A stretch of 64,000 nt of DNA from Streptomyces sp. SLBN-31 (GCF_006715395.1 NZ_VFNC01000002.1:2170001-2234000); one strand, 5' to 3'; positions 1 through 8,399 are shown, counted from the stretch's first letter. A program made the numbers and translations. Notes: a model not told the origin generated them from the letters alone.

Positions 1-1
1 C

Positions 2-1384
2 GGGCACCGGGTGGCGATCGCCGGGCCGGACTCGGTGTGGCTGCGCAGCGAGCCGTCCGTGCACACCTGGGGCGAGGACCTGAGCACGTACTCGGAGTTC
101 ACCGTGGAAGAGGGCGAGAAGGTCGCGTTCGTGCTGACCTGGCACCCCTCGCACGAGCCGCGGCCCCCGCTCGTCGACCCGCACAAGGCGGTGCACGCCA
201 GCGTCAAGGACTGGCGCAAGTGGGTGCGGCGGTGCCGCTACTACGGCCCCTACCGCGACACCGTCGTGCGCTCCCTGATCACCCTCAAGGCCCTCACCTA
301 CCGGCCGACCGGCGGCATCGTCGCCGCCGCCACCACCTCCCTGCCCGAGGAGCCGGGCGGCGTCCGCAACTGGGACTACCGCTACTGCTGGCTGCGCGAC
401 TCCACCCTCACCCTGAACGCCGGCCTGGCCGCGGGCTACCGCAAGGAGGCGGAGAACTGGCGGAACTGGCTGCTGCGCGCGGTCGCCGGCGACCCGGCCG
501 ACCTGCAGATCATGTACGGCCTCGCGGGTGAGCGGCGGCTGCCGGAGACCGAGCTGCCGTGGCTGTCGGGTTTCGCGGGGTCGGCGCCCGTACGGATCGG
601 CAACGACGCCGTCAACCAGCTCCAGCTCGACGTCTACGGCGAAGTCATGGACTCGCTGGCGCTGGCCCGCAGTTCGGGCCTGCCCCCGCGGCCGCACATG
701 TGGTCGATCCAGCGGGCGCTGATGGACTGGCTGTGCGCGGAGTGGCGGCAGCCCGACGAGGGACTGTGGGAGGTGCGCGGCGGCAGGCGCCACTTCGTCC
801 ACTCCAAGATCATGGTGTGGGTGGCCGCGGACCGTGCGGTGCGGACGCTGGAGGAGGAACCGGAGCTCGGCGGCGACCTCGACCGCTGGCGCGCGCTGCG
901 CGAGGAGGTGCACCGGGAGGTGTGCGAGAAGGGCTACGACGCCGAACGGAACACCTTCACGCAGTCCTACGGCTCCCGCGAACTCGACGCCGCGCTGCTG
1001 CTCATTCCCCGCCTGGGCTTCCTGCCCCCGGACGATCCACGGGTCACGGGCACCATCGAGGCGATCCGCGGCGAGCTGGGGCACCACGGTCTGCTGCGCC
1101 GTTACAGCACGGACGGCACGACCGTCGACGGGCTGCCCGGGGACGAGGGCACCTTCGTCGTGTGCTCGTTCTGGCTCGCGGACGCGCTGCACATGACGGG
1201 CCGCCACAAGGAGGCACGGGAGTTGTTCGAACGGCTGGTGGGCCTGTGCAACGACGTGGGGCTGCTGTCCGAGGAGTACGACCCCGTGAGCGGACGTCAG
1301 CTGGGCAACTTCCCGCAGGCCTTCAGTCACGTCGGTCTGGTGAACACCGCCCTCGCCCTGTTCGGGGACGGAGAGGCAGGATAG
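2..1384 (+). CDS. Glycoside hydrolase family 15 (glucoamylase/trehalase-like), 5' partial
   Basis: This is the C-terminal ~460 residues of a GH15 (alpha/alpha)6-barrel enzyme; family members of this bacterial type are about 600 aa, so the start lies before the window. The conserved NWDYRYCWLRDS motif (substrate-binding region) is at about residue 120 of the visible part, and the C-terminal LLSEEYDPVSG followed by GNFPQAFSHVGLVN carries the second catalytic-acid region typical of the family. Expected activity is hydrolysis of alpha-glucosidic bonds, either glucoamylase- or trehalase-type; the sequence alone does not decide between them. No signal peptide can be judged because the N-terminus is missing. 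The stop is 5 nt before the next ATG, so the two genes are probably cotranscribed. Confidence 0.9.
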   Translation, partial: GHRVAIAGPDSVWLRSEPSVHTWGEDLSTYSEFTVEEGEKVAFVLTWHPSHEPRPPLVDPHKAVHASVKDWRKWVRRCRYYGPYRDTVVRSLITLKALTYRPTGGIVAAATTSLPEEPGGVRNWDYRYCWLRDSTLTLNAGLAAGYRKEAENWRNWLLRAVAGDPADLQIMYGLAGERRLPETELPWLSGFAGSAPVRIGNDAVNQLQLDVYGEVMDSLALARSSGLPPRPHMWSIQRALMDWLCAEWRQPDEGLWEVRGGRRHFVHSKIMVWVAADRAVRTLEEEPELGGDLDRWRALREEVHREVCEKGYDAERNTFTQSYGSRELDAALLLIPRLGFLPPDDPRVTGTIEAIRGELGHHGLLRRYSTDGTTVDGLPGDEGTFVVCSFWLADALHMTGRHKEARELFERLVGLCNDVGLLSEEYDPVSGRQLGNFPQAFSHVGLVNTALALFGDGEAG

Positions 1385-1389
1385 GGGCC

Positions 1390-2145
1390 ATGGATCTTGG
1401 ACTGAAGGACCGGGTGTACGTCGTCACCGGGGCCACGCGCGGCCTCGGCAACGCGGCGGCACGGGAGCTGGTGGCCGACGGCGCGAAGGTCGTCGTGACC
1501 GGCCGGGACGAGAAGCGGGTGGCCGACGCCGCGAACGAGTTGGGGCCGAGCGCCCTCGGGCTGGCCGTCGACAACGCCGACCCGCAGGCGCCGGCCCGGC
1601 TGATCGCCGCCGCGCGGGAGAGGTTCGGCGGCTTCCACGGCATCCTCGTGAGCGTGGGCGGACCCGCGCCGGGGTTCGTCGCCGACAACACCGACGAGCA
1701 GTGGGGGGCCGCCTTCGAGTCGGTGTTCCTCGGCGCGGTGCGGCTGGCCCGGGCGGCGGCGGAGGAGCTGGACGCGGGGGGTGTCATCGGGTTCGTGCTG
1801 TCGGGCTCGGTGCACGAGCCGATTCCGGGGCTGACGATCTCCAACGGCCTGCGGCCGGGGCTCGCCGGGTTCGCGAAGTCGATCGCCGACGAACTGGGGC
1901 CGCGCGGTATTCGGGTCGTCGGGCTGCTGCCGGCCCGCATCGACACCGACCGGGTCCGCGAGCTCGACGGAATGTCCGCGGACCCGGAGGCGACGCGGGC
2001 GGCCCATGAGTCCCGTATCCCGCTGAGGCGTTACGGCAGGCCGGAGGAGTTCGGGCGGACGGCGGCGTTCCTGCTGTCGCCGGCCGCCTCCTACCTGACG
2101 GGCATCATGGTGCCCGTCGACGGCGGTATGCGACACGGTTTCTGA
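1390..2145 (+). CDS. SDR-family oxidoreductase with degenerate active site
   Basis: A 251-aa Rossmann-fold short-chain dehydrogenase/reductase. The nucleotide-binding TGATRGLG motif is at residues 13-20 and the C-terminal signature LTGIMVPVDGG is intact. Where canonical SDRs carry YxxxK, this protein reads SNGLR: aligning on the following GFAKSIADEL helix puts Ser at about position 151 for Tyr and Arg at about 155 for Lys. Related FabG-like proteins with an SN..R pattern exist in many bacteria, so this may be a genuine subfamily with altered chemistry or a binding role. Annotation as 3-oxoacyl-ACP reductase would be unsafe. It starts 5 nt after the GH15 gene. Confidence 0.88.
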   Translation: MDLGLKDRVYVVTGATRGLGNAAARELVADGAKVVVTGRDEKRVADAANELGPSALGLAVDNADPQAPARLIAAARERFGGFHGILVSVGGPAPGFVADNTDEQWGAAFESVFLGAVRLARAAAEELDAGGVIGFVLSGSVHEPIPGLTISNGLRPGLAGFAKSIADELGPRGIRVVGLLPARIDTDRVRELDGMSADPEATRAAHESRIPLRRYGRPEEFGRTAAFLLSPAASYLTGIMVPVDGGMRHGF

Positions 2146-2160
2146 ACCGGGGCAGCAGGC

Positions 2161-2748
2161 TCAACTGACCCTTTCCGCACGGTGCTTGACCGCTTTCATG
2201 CGGACCTCGGACGGCAGTGCGGCGAGGCCCGCCGAGTTGCGGGCGCGCATCAGGGACCGTGCGGTGAGGTGGTGCAGGGCCGTCGCCGGGTCCACGTGGG
2301 GTTCCAGAAGGAGCCGCACGCGGGTCTCGGGGGCGGTGCGGCGGCCGGTCAGACGGGCCTGCGCGTGCGCCACGCCGTCGAGTTCGGCCGCGTCGCCCGC
2401 CAGGACGTTCTCCAGGGCCCGGCCCCGCAGCAGCGCGCCCTCGCCGTCGCCGGTGTCCACCAGGACCTCGGTGAGACGGCGGCGGCGCAGCACGGCCGTC
2501 AGCCACCACAGGGCGAGCAGGACGAGGACCGCGAGGGCGGCCAGGACCGCCGGCCACCACCAGCCGTGTCCCTGCCACTTCGTCCGCTCGGCGTCGCTGA
2601 GCAGGACGTCGTGCCGTCCGTCGTGGATCCACCAGGAGGGCGGCGGGGCCCCCAGTCCGACGGCGAGCACCGATCCGCCGACGACGACCAGCACGAGTCC
2701 CACGACCCCGATCAGTACGCGGTTCACGGTGCGGAGCATCCCGCTCAC
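2161..2748 (-). CDS. amaP: AmaP-like alkaline-shock membrane anchor protein
   Basis: A 195-aa protein with two hydrophobic segments (about residues 10-32 and 65-86) and a C-terminal cytoplasmic part rich in the pattern GVAHAQARLTGRRTAPETRVRL, as in AmaP (alkaline shock response membrane anchor). In Firmicutes AmaP tethers Asp23 to the membrane; the same role is inferred here from the flanking Asp23/Gls24 genes. GTG start; it overlaps the stop of the upstream DUF6286-like gene by 4 nt, so translation is probably coupled. Last gene of a five-gene reverse-strand operon. Confidence 0.85.
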   Translation of the reverse strand: MSGMLRTVNRVLIGVVGLVLVVVGGSVLAVGLGAPPPSWWIHDGRHDVLLSDAERTKWQGHGWWWPAVLAALAVLVLLALWWLTAVLRRRRLTEVLVDTGDGEGALLRGRALENVLAGDAAELDGVAHAQARLTGRRTAPETRVRLLLEPHVDPATALHHLTARSLMRARNSAGLAALPSEVRMKAVKHRAERVS

Positions 2749-3392
2749 CCCTTTCGCCCGGGTCGCCGTACATGGACCGACAGCGCGAGCGGACGCGCGA
2801 GGCCCAGACGCTCGATCGCGTCCTCCAGGGCCGCGTTCAGGTCGGCTCGTACGTCGTCCAGGTCCCGGAAGTGGGAGACGGCGCGGACGTCGGCGCGGGC
2901 GCGGCCCACACGGATGCGCACCGACTGGACGCCGGCCACCTCCATGGCACGGTCGCGCAGGACGAGGGCGGCGGCGTCGCGGTACAGGCCGGCGTGGACG
3001 TCGGACTCGACGCGCCGCATCGGCAGGACGCCGCGCAGGCCGGGGGTGCAGGCCAGCACGATCAGCCAGAGGCCGAGGGCGGCGGCCACCCCGGCGCCGA
3101 CCAGCACCCAGGTGTCATCGAGGGGCCGTTGCGCGAGCTGCCGGGCGAGTTCGCGGCGCCAGGCCATCGCGGGCCGGTGGGCCCGGACGGCCGCGACGTC
3201 GTAGAGGAAGGTGCCCGCGACGGCCAGGAGCAGCAGCGCCACCACGGCCGCGGGGACGCGGCGCGCGGACCAGAAGCGGCCCTGACTTCCGGTCGGCGGT
3301 GGCGGCGGCCCGTACCCGGGCTCGTCGTCCGGTGCCCTCTCGATCACCGGCAGCCGCTGTGTGATGCCCTCGGAGCCCTGGGGCTCGCTCAT
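2745..3392 (-). CDS. DUF6286-like membrane protein of the Asp23 cluster
   Basis: A 215-aa protein: a Pro-rich N-terminal tail, two membrane segments (about residues 45-66 and 96-118), and a cytoplasmic C-terminal domain (about 125-215) that looks like an Asp23-type alpha/beta fold (VAGVQSVRIRVGRARADVRA). Proteins of this layout sit with Asp23 genes in Streptomyces and are usually named only by domain number; the domain name is from memory. The ATG at 3392 was chosen because it overlaps the upstream Asp23 stop by 4 nt; a longer in-frame start at 3524 would lie inside that gene. Probable membrane scaffold component; biochemical role unknown. Confidence 0.78.
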   Translation of the reverse strand: MSEPQGSEGITQRLPVIERAPDDEPGYGPPPPPTGSQGRFWSARRVPAAVVALLLLAVAGTFLYDVAAVRAHRPAMAWRRELARQLAQRPLDDTWVLVGAGVAAALGLWLIVLACTPGLRGVLPMRRVESDVHAGLYRDAAALVLRDRAMEVAGVQSVRIRVGRARADVRAVSHFRDLDDVRADLNAALEDAIERLGLARPLALSVHVRRPGRKG

Positions 3393-3778
3393 CGCGTCCT
3401 CCCCTGTGCCGCGCCGTGCGCCGGGGTCAGGTGCAGCCGCTCCACGTGGACGGCGACCTCCGGCACCTCCATGCCCACCAACGCGCGTACCCGCGAAGCG
3501 ACATGTCGACGCACATCCGCGCACCGGGCCCCGATGTCGCAGGGATAGTCGAGTTCGAGATGGAGCCGGACGCGGACGGTCCCGTGGTGGACGACGACCG
3601 TGGCGTGCGGGGACGCGGTCCGCGCGGACCGGTCGCCGAGACGTTCGCGGGCCGCCTGCGCGGCGATCTTCGCGACGACCCGGTCGGCGATCCGGGTGGC
3701 CCCGCGCTCACCGGGCGCGACGGCGCCGCGCGGTCCGCCCCGCGCGCCGACGCCGTCGTCCACCGTGGTCACCGTCAC
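3389..3778 (-). CDS. Asp23/Gls24 family envelope stress response protein (second copy)
   Basis: A 129-aa protein with the Asp23/Gls24 core: ATRIADRVVAKIAAQAARE at the start of the domain and VRVRLHLELDYPCDI followed by a helix leading into GMEVPEVAVHVERL. Asp23 proteins form membrane-associated assemblies linked to cell-envelope stress. It is shorter and more diverged than the copy at 3998-4495. GTG start overlaps the preceding gene's stop by 4 nt, and its own stop overlaps the next start, so all these proteins are probably made in coupled amounts. Confidence 0.87.
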   Translation of the reverse strand: MTVTTVDDGVGARGGPRGAVAPGERGATRIADRVVAKIAAQAARERLGDRSARTASPHATVVVHHGTVRVRLHLELDYPCDIGARCADVRRHVASRVRALVGMEVPEVAVHVERLHLTPAHGAAQGRTR

Positions 3779-3960
3779 CGCCGCCGGTCGTCACGCGTAC
3801 GGAAGAAGTCGCCCAGTTCCAGATCGCCCTCCAGGAACCGGCCCGCCACGAAGCCGATGGCGCCCAGGGCGGCCACCAGCAGGAAGGCTCCGAAGCCGCC
3901 GAAGTAGCCGGCGAAGCCCAGTGCCATACCGGCGATCATGCCGACCACGGCCATGCTCAT
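3775..3960 (-). CDS. Small glycine-rich membrane protein of the Asp23 cluster
   Basis: A 61-aa protein that is mostly one long hydrophobic stretch, readable as two short membrane helices with GxxxG-type spacing (GMALGFAGYFGGFGAFLLVA), ending in an acidic then basic tail (EGDLELGDFFRTRDDRRR). It resembles the small DUF2273-type proteins that accompany Asp23 genes, though I cannot confirm the family by eye. Strong ribosome-binding site (GGGGAG) upstream of ATG 3960. Position between two Asp23 genes suggests it anchors or organises them at the membrane. Confidence 0.8.
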   Translation of the reverse strand: MSMAVVGMIAGMALGFAGYFGGFGAFLLVAALGAIGFVAGRFLEGDLELGDFFRTRDDRRR

Positions 3961-3997
3961 CGTGCGCTCCCCTCACGGTTGTCCGGTCGCCCGCCGG

Positions 3998-4495
3998 TCA
4001 CTGGAGCCGGGGCTCCGGCTCCTCGTCCTCTTCCTCCGGCAGCTTCACGTCACTCACCGCGATGTTGACCTCGACCACTTCCAGGCCGGTCATCCGCTCC
4101 ACGGCCGCGATGACGTTCTCGCGCACGGCGCGGGCGACGTCGGAGATCGACACGCCGTAGTCGACGACGAGCTCCAGGTCGAGTGCCGTCTGCACCTCGC
4201 CGACCTCGACCTTCACCCCGCGCGTCACGGACTTCGAGCCACCGGGCACCCGGTCGCGCACGGCGCCGAAGGTGCGGCTGAGCCCGCTGCCCAGGGCGTG
4301 TACGCCGAGCACGTCCCGGGCGGCCAGCCCGGCGATCTTCTCCACGACGCCGTCGGCGATCGTCGTCCGGCCGCGTGCGCCGGGGTCTCCGCCGCCGCGC
4401 CGGGTCATCTGCGCCTTCCGTGTGCCGGAGGTCTCCGGCACGTCTGTCTCGACCCCCGAGGTCCCCGTCCGGCTCGGTTCCGTCATGTCGGTCAT
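3998..4495 (-). CDS. Asp23/Gls24 family envelope stress response protein (first copy)
   Basis: A 165-aa protein. The Asp23 domain runs from about residue 42 (RTTIADGVVEKIAGLAARD) to about 152, containing VKVEVGEVQTALDLELVVDYG and MTGLEVVEVNIAVSDVKLP, followed by a strongly acidic C-terminal tail. This is the best family match in the cluster and the first gene of the reverse-strand operon. The ATG at 4495 has an AAAGGGAC ribosome-binding site; a second in-frame ATG lies three codons later. A divergent gene begins at 4584, leaving 88 bp for both promoters. Confidence 0.9.
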   Translation of the reverse strand: MTDMTEPSRTGTSGVETDVPETSGTRKAQMTRRGGGDPGARGRTTIADGVVEKIAGLAARDVLGVHALGSGLSRTFGAVRDRVPGGSKSVTRGVKVEVGEVQTALDLELVVDYGVSISDVARAVRENVIAAVERMTGLEVVEVNIAVSDVKLPEEEDEEPEPRLQ

Positions 4496-4583
4496 CGCGG
4501 CACGTCCCTTTCGGTTCGTCGTCCTGTGACCACGGTAAGTGGGGTTGCGCCACCGCGCGCCAGGGATGCGGCAGGCTGGAGGA

Positions 4584-5294
4584 ATGACGGCGGACGGATG
4601 GACGCGCACGGTGCGGAACCGGCTGGGACTGGGCAGGCTGCTGCCACTGGGTGGACCGCGCGACGGCGCGTGGATCTCTGAGGAGGCCGCTGCGGCGGCG
4701 CTGCGGCGGGCCATGGGGGAACTGCGCGGGGTACGGCTGGACGCGCTCCGTATCGCGCTCGCCGATCCGCGGGACACGGACGAGCCCGTCGTACCGCCGC
4801 CGCCGAGCGCCCTGCCGCCCGGTCCGCTGCGGGTGACGGTGGACTTCGTCGCCTCGCCGGCCGAGCCGCTGCCGGAGACGGCCGCCCGCGTGCGGACGAC
4901 GCTGGCGGACGCGGCGACGCGACTGCTCGGCCTGACCGTGTCGGAGGTGGACCTGCGGATCACGTCCCTGCTGGAAGAGGAACCGCAACCGGCCCCGCTA
5001 CCACCGCCCGAGCCGCCGCGCGCCGGCGAGCCCGCCGCCGGGGAGGAGACGCGCGCGGTGTCCGCCGCGCTGTCGGTCCCGGGCGTCGACCGTCTCACCG
5101 CCGTCCTGGGCCGCGCGGTGCACATCGAGGAACGCCACCGGGAGGGCGCCCTGCCGCGCCGCCACGCGCGCGTGGAGATCGCGGTGCGCGCGGACCACCG
5201 GGCCGTGGAGGTGGCCCGGGAGGTCCGTGCGGTGGTCGCCGAGGCGCTACCGGATCACCCGACGGTGGCGGTGCTGGTCACGGCGATCGTCTGA
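4584..5294 (+). CDS. Asp23-like hypothetical protein, divergent from the envelope-stress operon
   Basis: A 236-aa soluble protein with no membrane segment. It seems built from two weakly similar halves: residues about 55-128 (VTVDFVASPAEPLPETAARVRTTL... LGLTVSEVDLRITSL) and about 150-236 (ARVEIAVRADHRAVEVAREVRAVV... TVAVLVTAIV), separated by a Pro-rich linker. Both halves recall the beta-strand/helix pattern of Asp23 C-terminal portions, so a double Asp23-like fold is inferred. Start ATG 4584 follows a CTGGAGG site. Divergent position suggests shared regulation with the operon at 2161-4495. Confidence 0.72.
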   Translation: MTADGWTRTVRNRLGLGRLLPLGGPRDGAWISEEAAAAALRRAMGELRGVRLDALRIALADPRDTDEPVVPPPPSALPPGPLRVTVDFVASPAEPLPETAARVRTTLADAATRLLGLTVSEVDLRITSLLEEEPQPAPLPPPEPPRAGEPAAGEETRAVSAALSVPGVDRLTAVLGRAVHIEERHREGALPRRHARVEIAVRADHRAVEVAREVRAVVAEALPDHPTVAVLVTAIV

Positions 5295-5298
5295 GGGG

Positions 5299-6102
5299 TC
5301 ACTCGCCGAGGCCGGCCAGATCCCGCAGCCGCCTGGCCTGCGCGGCCCGCTCGGCGGCCCGCTGGTCGTCGTAGGAACGGCCCTGCGCCCCGCGGATCAG
5401 TGCCTTGGTCTCAATCACGGCGTCCCGGGGCGCGGCCAGGATCGCCGACGCGAGGTCGCGTACGGCGGCGTCGAGCTGGTCGGCGGGGACGGCGAGGTTG
5501 GCGAGGCCGGTGGCGACCGCCTCCTCGGCCTGGACGAAGCGGCCGGTGACGCAGATCTCCAGGGCGCGGGCGTAGCCGACGAGCCCGACGAGCGGGTGCG
5601 TGCCCGTCAGGTCCGGCACCAGTCCGAGGCCGGTCTCGCGCATGGCGAACTGCACGTCGTCGGCGACGACGCGCAGGTCACAGGCGAGGGCGAGCTGGAA
5701 GCCCGCCCCGATGGCATGCCCCTGTACGGCGGCGACGGAGATCAGGTCGCTGCGCCGCCACCAGGTGAAACCGTCCTGGAAGCCGGCGATGCTCGCGTCG
5801 AGTTCACCGTCGCTGCTGCGTGCCAGGTCGATGAACGTCGACTCGCCCTCGATGCCCTCGGGCGTGAACATCTGCCGGTCGAGGCCGGCGGAGAAGGACT
5901 GCCCCTCGGCACGCAGCACGACGACCCGGACGGAGCCCGGCAGGACCCGCCCGGCCTCGGCGAGCGCACGCCACATGGCGGGGCTCTGCGCGTTGCGCTT
6001 GGCCGGGTTGGTCAGGGTCACCGTGGCGATCGCGTCGTCGACGGTGAGCCGTACGCCGTCCTTGTCGAGTACGGGACCGAGGTCCTTGGCGGGCGTGGCC
6101 AT
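5299..6102 (-). CDS. Enoyl-CoA hydratase/isomerase (crotonase) family protein
   Basis: A 267-aa crotonase-fold protein. The two oxyanion-hole segments are visible: EGQSFSAGLD (about residue 65) and GHAIGAGFQLALACDLR (about 127-143); ETGLGLVPDLTGTHPL follows at the position where the catalytic Glu/Asp region normally sits. Likely acts on an acyl-CoA, in fatty-acid breakdown or another CoA pathway; substrate cannot be told. Start ATG 6102 has a GGAGGC site; an in-frame GTG further upstream at 6168 is less likely. Convergent with the preceding gene, 4 bp between stops. Confidence 0.88.
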   Translation of the reverse strand: MATPAKDLGPVLDKDGVRLTVDDAIATVTLTNPAKRNAQSPAMWRALAEAGRVLPGSVRVVVLRAEGQSFSAGLDRQMFTPEGIEGESTFIDLARSSDGELDASIAGFQDGFTWWRRSDLISVAAVQGHAIGAGFQLALACDLRVVADDVQFAMRETGLGLVPDLTGTHPLVGLVGYARALEICVTGRFVQAEEAVATGLANLAVPADQLDAAVRDLASAILAAPRDAVIETKALIRGAQGRSYDDQRAAERAAQARRLRDLAGLGE

Positions 6103-6225
6103 GGGGCGCCTCCGATGAGTGCGGTCAGCAGAGCAGACGTACAAGCTAAGTGACTGCACAGTAACCACCCGGCCGGTCAGCCGACCGACCGGGTGGCCAC
6201 CATCGAAGCCGATGGGCCGCCAGGG

Positions 6226-6447
6226 TCAGGACGAGGCGGCCTTCTTGCCCCGTGTCGCGCCGCCACGCCCACGAAGCGTGACGCCGGACTCGCTGAGCAT
6301 CCGATGCACGAAGCCATACGAGCGGCCGGTTTCCTCGGCCAGTGCCCGAATGCTCGCACCGGAGTCGTACTTCTTCTTCAGGTCTGCCGCGAGCTTGTCG
6401 CGCGCGGCGCCGGTCACCCGGCTGCCCTTCTTCAGAGTCTCGGCCAC
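6226..6447 (-). CDS. Small helix-turn-helix DNA-binding protein
   Basis: A 73-aa, Lys/Arg-rich protein. Residues about 22-60 form a helix-turn-helix of the resolvase/MerR-like type (LKKKYDSGASIRALAEETG followed by RSYGFVHRMLSESG), with a basic tail RGRGGATRGKK. Proteins nearly identical in layout occur throughout Streptomyces, so it is probably a real conserved nucleoid or regulatory protein. The GTG start at 6447 has a strong GAGGAGG site 7 nt away; an in-frame ATG upstream at 6486 lacks this support. Target unknown. Confidence 0.85.
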   Translation of the reverse strand: MAETLKKGSRVTGAARDKLAADLKKKYDSGASIRALAEETGRSYGFVHRMLSESGVTLRGRGGATRGKKAASS

Positions 6448-6800
6448 CCGTGCCTCCTCATGGGAAGTGCGCTCTGGTCTCCTCATGATCACCCCTCCGG
6501 GGCGCGATGGCCACCCATTCGGCAAGGTCCGTGAGACAGGGTTGTGACGACAGGAGCGCATCCCCACATGCGGAATCAGCAATTCCACGTCGGAGCGTTC
6601 GTACCGCCGAACGGGTTCTTTCGGACAACCGCCAGGTCAGAGGCATACGACGGCCGAGCCCTTGTCGATAAAGGACTCGGCCGCGAAATGGATGTAGGAC
6701 ACACGACGGTACGAGGAGATCTCACACAGATGGTGGATCACCGGTCGGCCGAATGATCCATACGCCGTTGATCACGCATTCGATCAAGCGGTGATGACCC
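6448..6800. other. Intergenic region between ABC-F gene and small HTH gene
   Basis: 353 bp without a supported gene. It should hold the promoter of the reverse-strand HTH gene near 6450-6540 and the 3' end of the ABC-F transcript. It contains two inverted repeats: CGGCCGAG at 6651-6658 pairing with CTCGGCCG at 6676-6683, and TTGATC at 6768-6773 pairing with GATCAA at 6782-6787. A 70-codon open frame at 6544-6756 has no ribosome-binding site or recognisable protein features. Confidence 0.6.
6651..6683 (-). terminator. Hairpin, possible terminator of the ABC-F gene
   Basis: CGGCCGAG (6651-6658) pairs perfectly with CTCGGCCG (6676-6683); after one mismatch, CCTT pairs with AAGG, giving a long stem around a small loop. 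There is no clear T-run. It lies 118 bp downstream of the ABC-F stop on the reverse strand, so it could end that transcript or fold within the leader of the HTH gene. Confidence 0.5.
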
Positions 6801-8399
6801 TCAGGCCAGGGCCACGAGGTCCGCGTAGTCGGCACCCCACAGGTCCTCGACGCCGTCCGGCAGCAGGATGATGCGCTCCGGCTGCAGCGCCTCGACGGCG
6901 CCCTCGTCGTGGGTGACGAGGACGACCGCGCCCTTGTAGGTGCGCAGGGCGCCGAGGATCTCCTCGCGGCTGGCGGGGTCGAGGTTGTTGGTCGGCTCGT
7001 CGAGCAGCAGGACGTTCGCGGCGGACACCACGAGCGTGGCCAGGGCGAGGCGGGTCTTCTCGCCGCCGGACAGGACGCCGGCGGGCTTGTCGACGTCGTC
7101 GCCGGAGAACAGGAAGGAGCCGAGCACCTTGCGGACCTCCACGAGGTCCATGTCGGGGGCGGCCGAGCGCATGTTCTCCAGGACGCTGCGGTCGGCGTCG
7201 AGGGTCTCGTGCTCCTGGGCGTAGTAGCCGAGCTTGAGGCCGTGACCGGGGACGACCGCGCCGGTGTCGGGCTGCTCGACGCCCGCGAGGAGCCGGAGCA
7301 GGGTGGTCTTGCCGGCGCCGTTGAGGCCGAGGATGACCACCCGGGAGCCCTTGTCGATGGCCAGGTCGACGTCAGTGAAGATCTCCAGGGAGCCGTACGA
7401 CTTCGACAGGCCCTCGGCGGTCAGCGGGGTCTTGCCGCAGGGCGCGGGCTCGGGGAAGCGGAGCTTGGCGACCTTGTCCTGCATCCGCACCGCCTCGAGG
7501 CCGGCGAGGAGCTTGTCGGCGCGCTTGGCCATGTTCTGCGCGGCGACCGTCTTGGTCGCCTTGGCCCGCATCTTGTCGGCCTGCGAATGGAGGGCGGCGG
7601 CCTTCTTCTCCGCGTTCTGCCGCTCGCGCTTGCGGCGCTTCTCGTCGGCCTCACGCTGCTGCTGGTAGAGCTTCCAGCCCATGTTGTAGACGTCGATCTG
7701 GGCGCGGTTTGCGTCCAGGTAGAACACCTTGTTGACGACCGTCTCGACCAGGTCGACGTCGTGGGAGATCACGATGAAGCCGCCGCGGTAGGTCTTGAGG
7801 TAGTCCCGCAGCCAGATGATCGAGTCCGCGTCGAGGTGGTTGGTGGGCTCGTCCAGCAGCAGGGTGTCCGCGTCGGAGAACAGGATGCGCGCCAGCTCGA
7901 TCCGGCGGCGCTGACCGCCGGAGAGCGTGTGCAGCGGCTGGCCCAGGACCCGGTCGGGCAGGTTGAGCGCCGCGGCGATCGTGGCGGCCTCGGCCTCGGC
8001 CGCGTACCCGCCCTTGGTCAGGAACTCGGTCTCCTGGCGCTCGTACTGCTTGAGCGCCTTCTCGCGGGTGGCGCCCTGGCCGTTGGCGATGCGCTGTTCG
8101 TTCTCGCGCATCTTGCGCAGCAGGACGTCCAGGCCGCGGGCGGAGAGGATGCGGTCGCGGGCGAGGACGTCGAGGTCGCCGGTGCGGGGGTCCTGGGGGA
8201 GGTACCCGACCTCGCCGGAGCGCGTGATGGTGCCGCCGGCGGGGATGCCCTCGCCGGCCAGGCACTTGGTGAGGGTGGTCTTGCCGGCGCCGTTGCGGCC
8301 GACCAGGCCGATCCGGTCGCCCTTGGCGACACGGAAGGTGGCGGACTCGATGAGGACTCGGGCGCCGGCGCGCAGCTCGATACCGGAGGCGGAGATCAC
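6801..8399 (-). CDS. ABC-F family ATPase
   Basis: A 532-aa soluble protein with two ABC ATPase domains and no membrane segments. Domain 1: Walker A GRNGAGKT (residues 34-41), signature LSGGQRRR (159-166), Walker B LLLDEPTNHLD. Domain 2: Walker A GLNGAGKT (358-365), signature LSGGEKTR (443-450), second Walker B LLLDEPTNNLD. The long charged linker between them (about 240-300, rich in Lys/Arg/Glu) is the P-site tRNA interaction motif region of ABC-F proteins. These act on ribosomes, as translation factors or in antibiotic resistance; this copy looks housekeeping. GTG 8399 with CTGGAGT upstream was preferred over the far-upstream in-frame start. Confidence 0.92.
   Translation of the reverse strand: MISASGIELRAGARVLIESATFRVAKGDRIGLVGRNGAGKTTLTKCLAGEGIPAGGTITRSGEVGYLPQDPRTGDLDVLARDRILSARGLDVLLRKMRENEQRIANGQGATREKALKQYERQETEFLTKGGYAAEAEAATIAAALNLPDRVLGQPLHTLSGGQRRRIELARILFSDADTLLLDEPTNHLDADSIIWLRDYLKTYRGGFIVISHDVDLVETVVNKVFYLDANRAQIDVYNMGWKLYQQQREADEKRRKRERQNAEKKAAALHSQADKMRAKATKTVAAQNMAKRADKLLAGLEAVRMQDKVAKLRFPEPAPCGKTPLTAEGLSKSYGSLEIFTDVDLAIDKGSRVVILGLNGAGKTTLLRLLAGVEQPDTGAVVPGHGLKLGYYAQEHETLDADRSVLENMRSAAPDMDLVEVRKVLGSFLFSGDDVDKPAGVLSGGEKTRLALATLVVSAANVLLLDEPTNNLDPASREEILGALRTYKGAVVLVTHDEGAVEALQPERIILLPDGVEDLWGADYADLVALA

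Noticed and set aside
6544..6756. 70-codon forward open frame between the HTH and ABC-F genes
   Set aside because: No ribosome-binding site, no protein features, and it contains the 6651-6683 hairpin.
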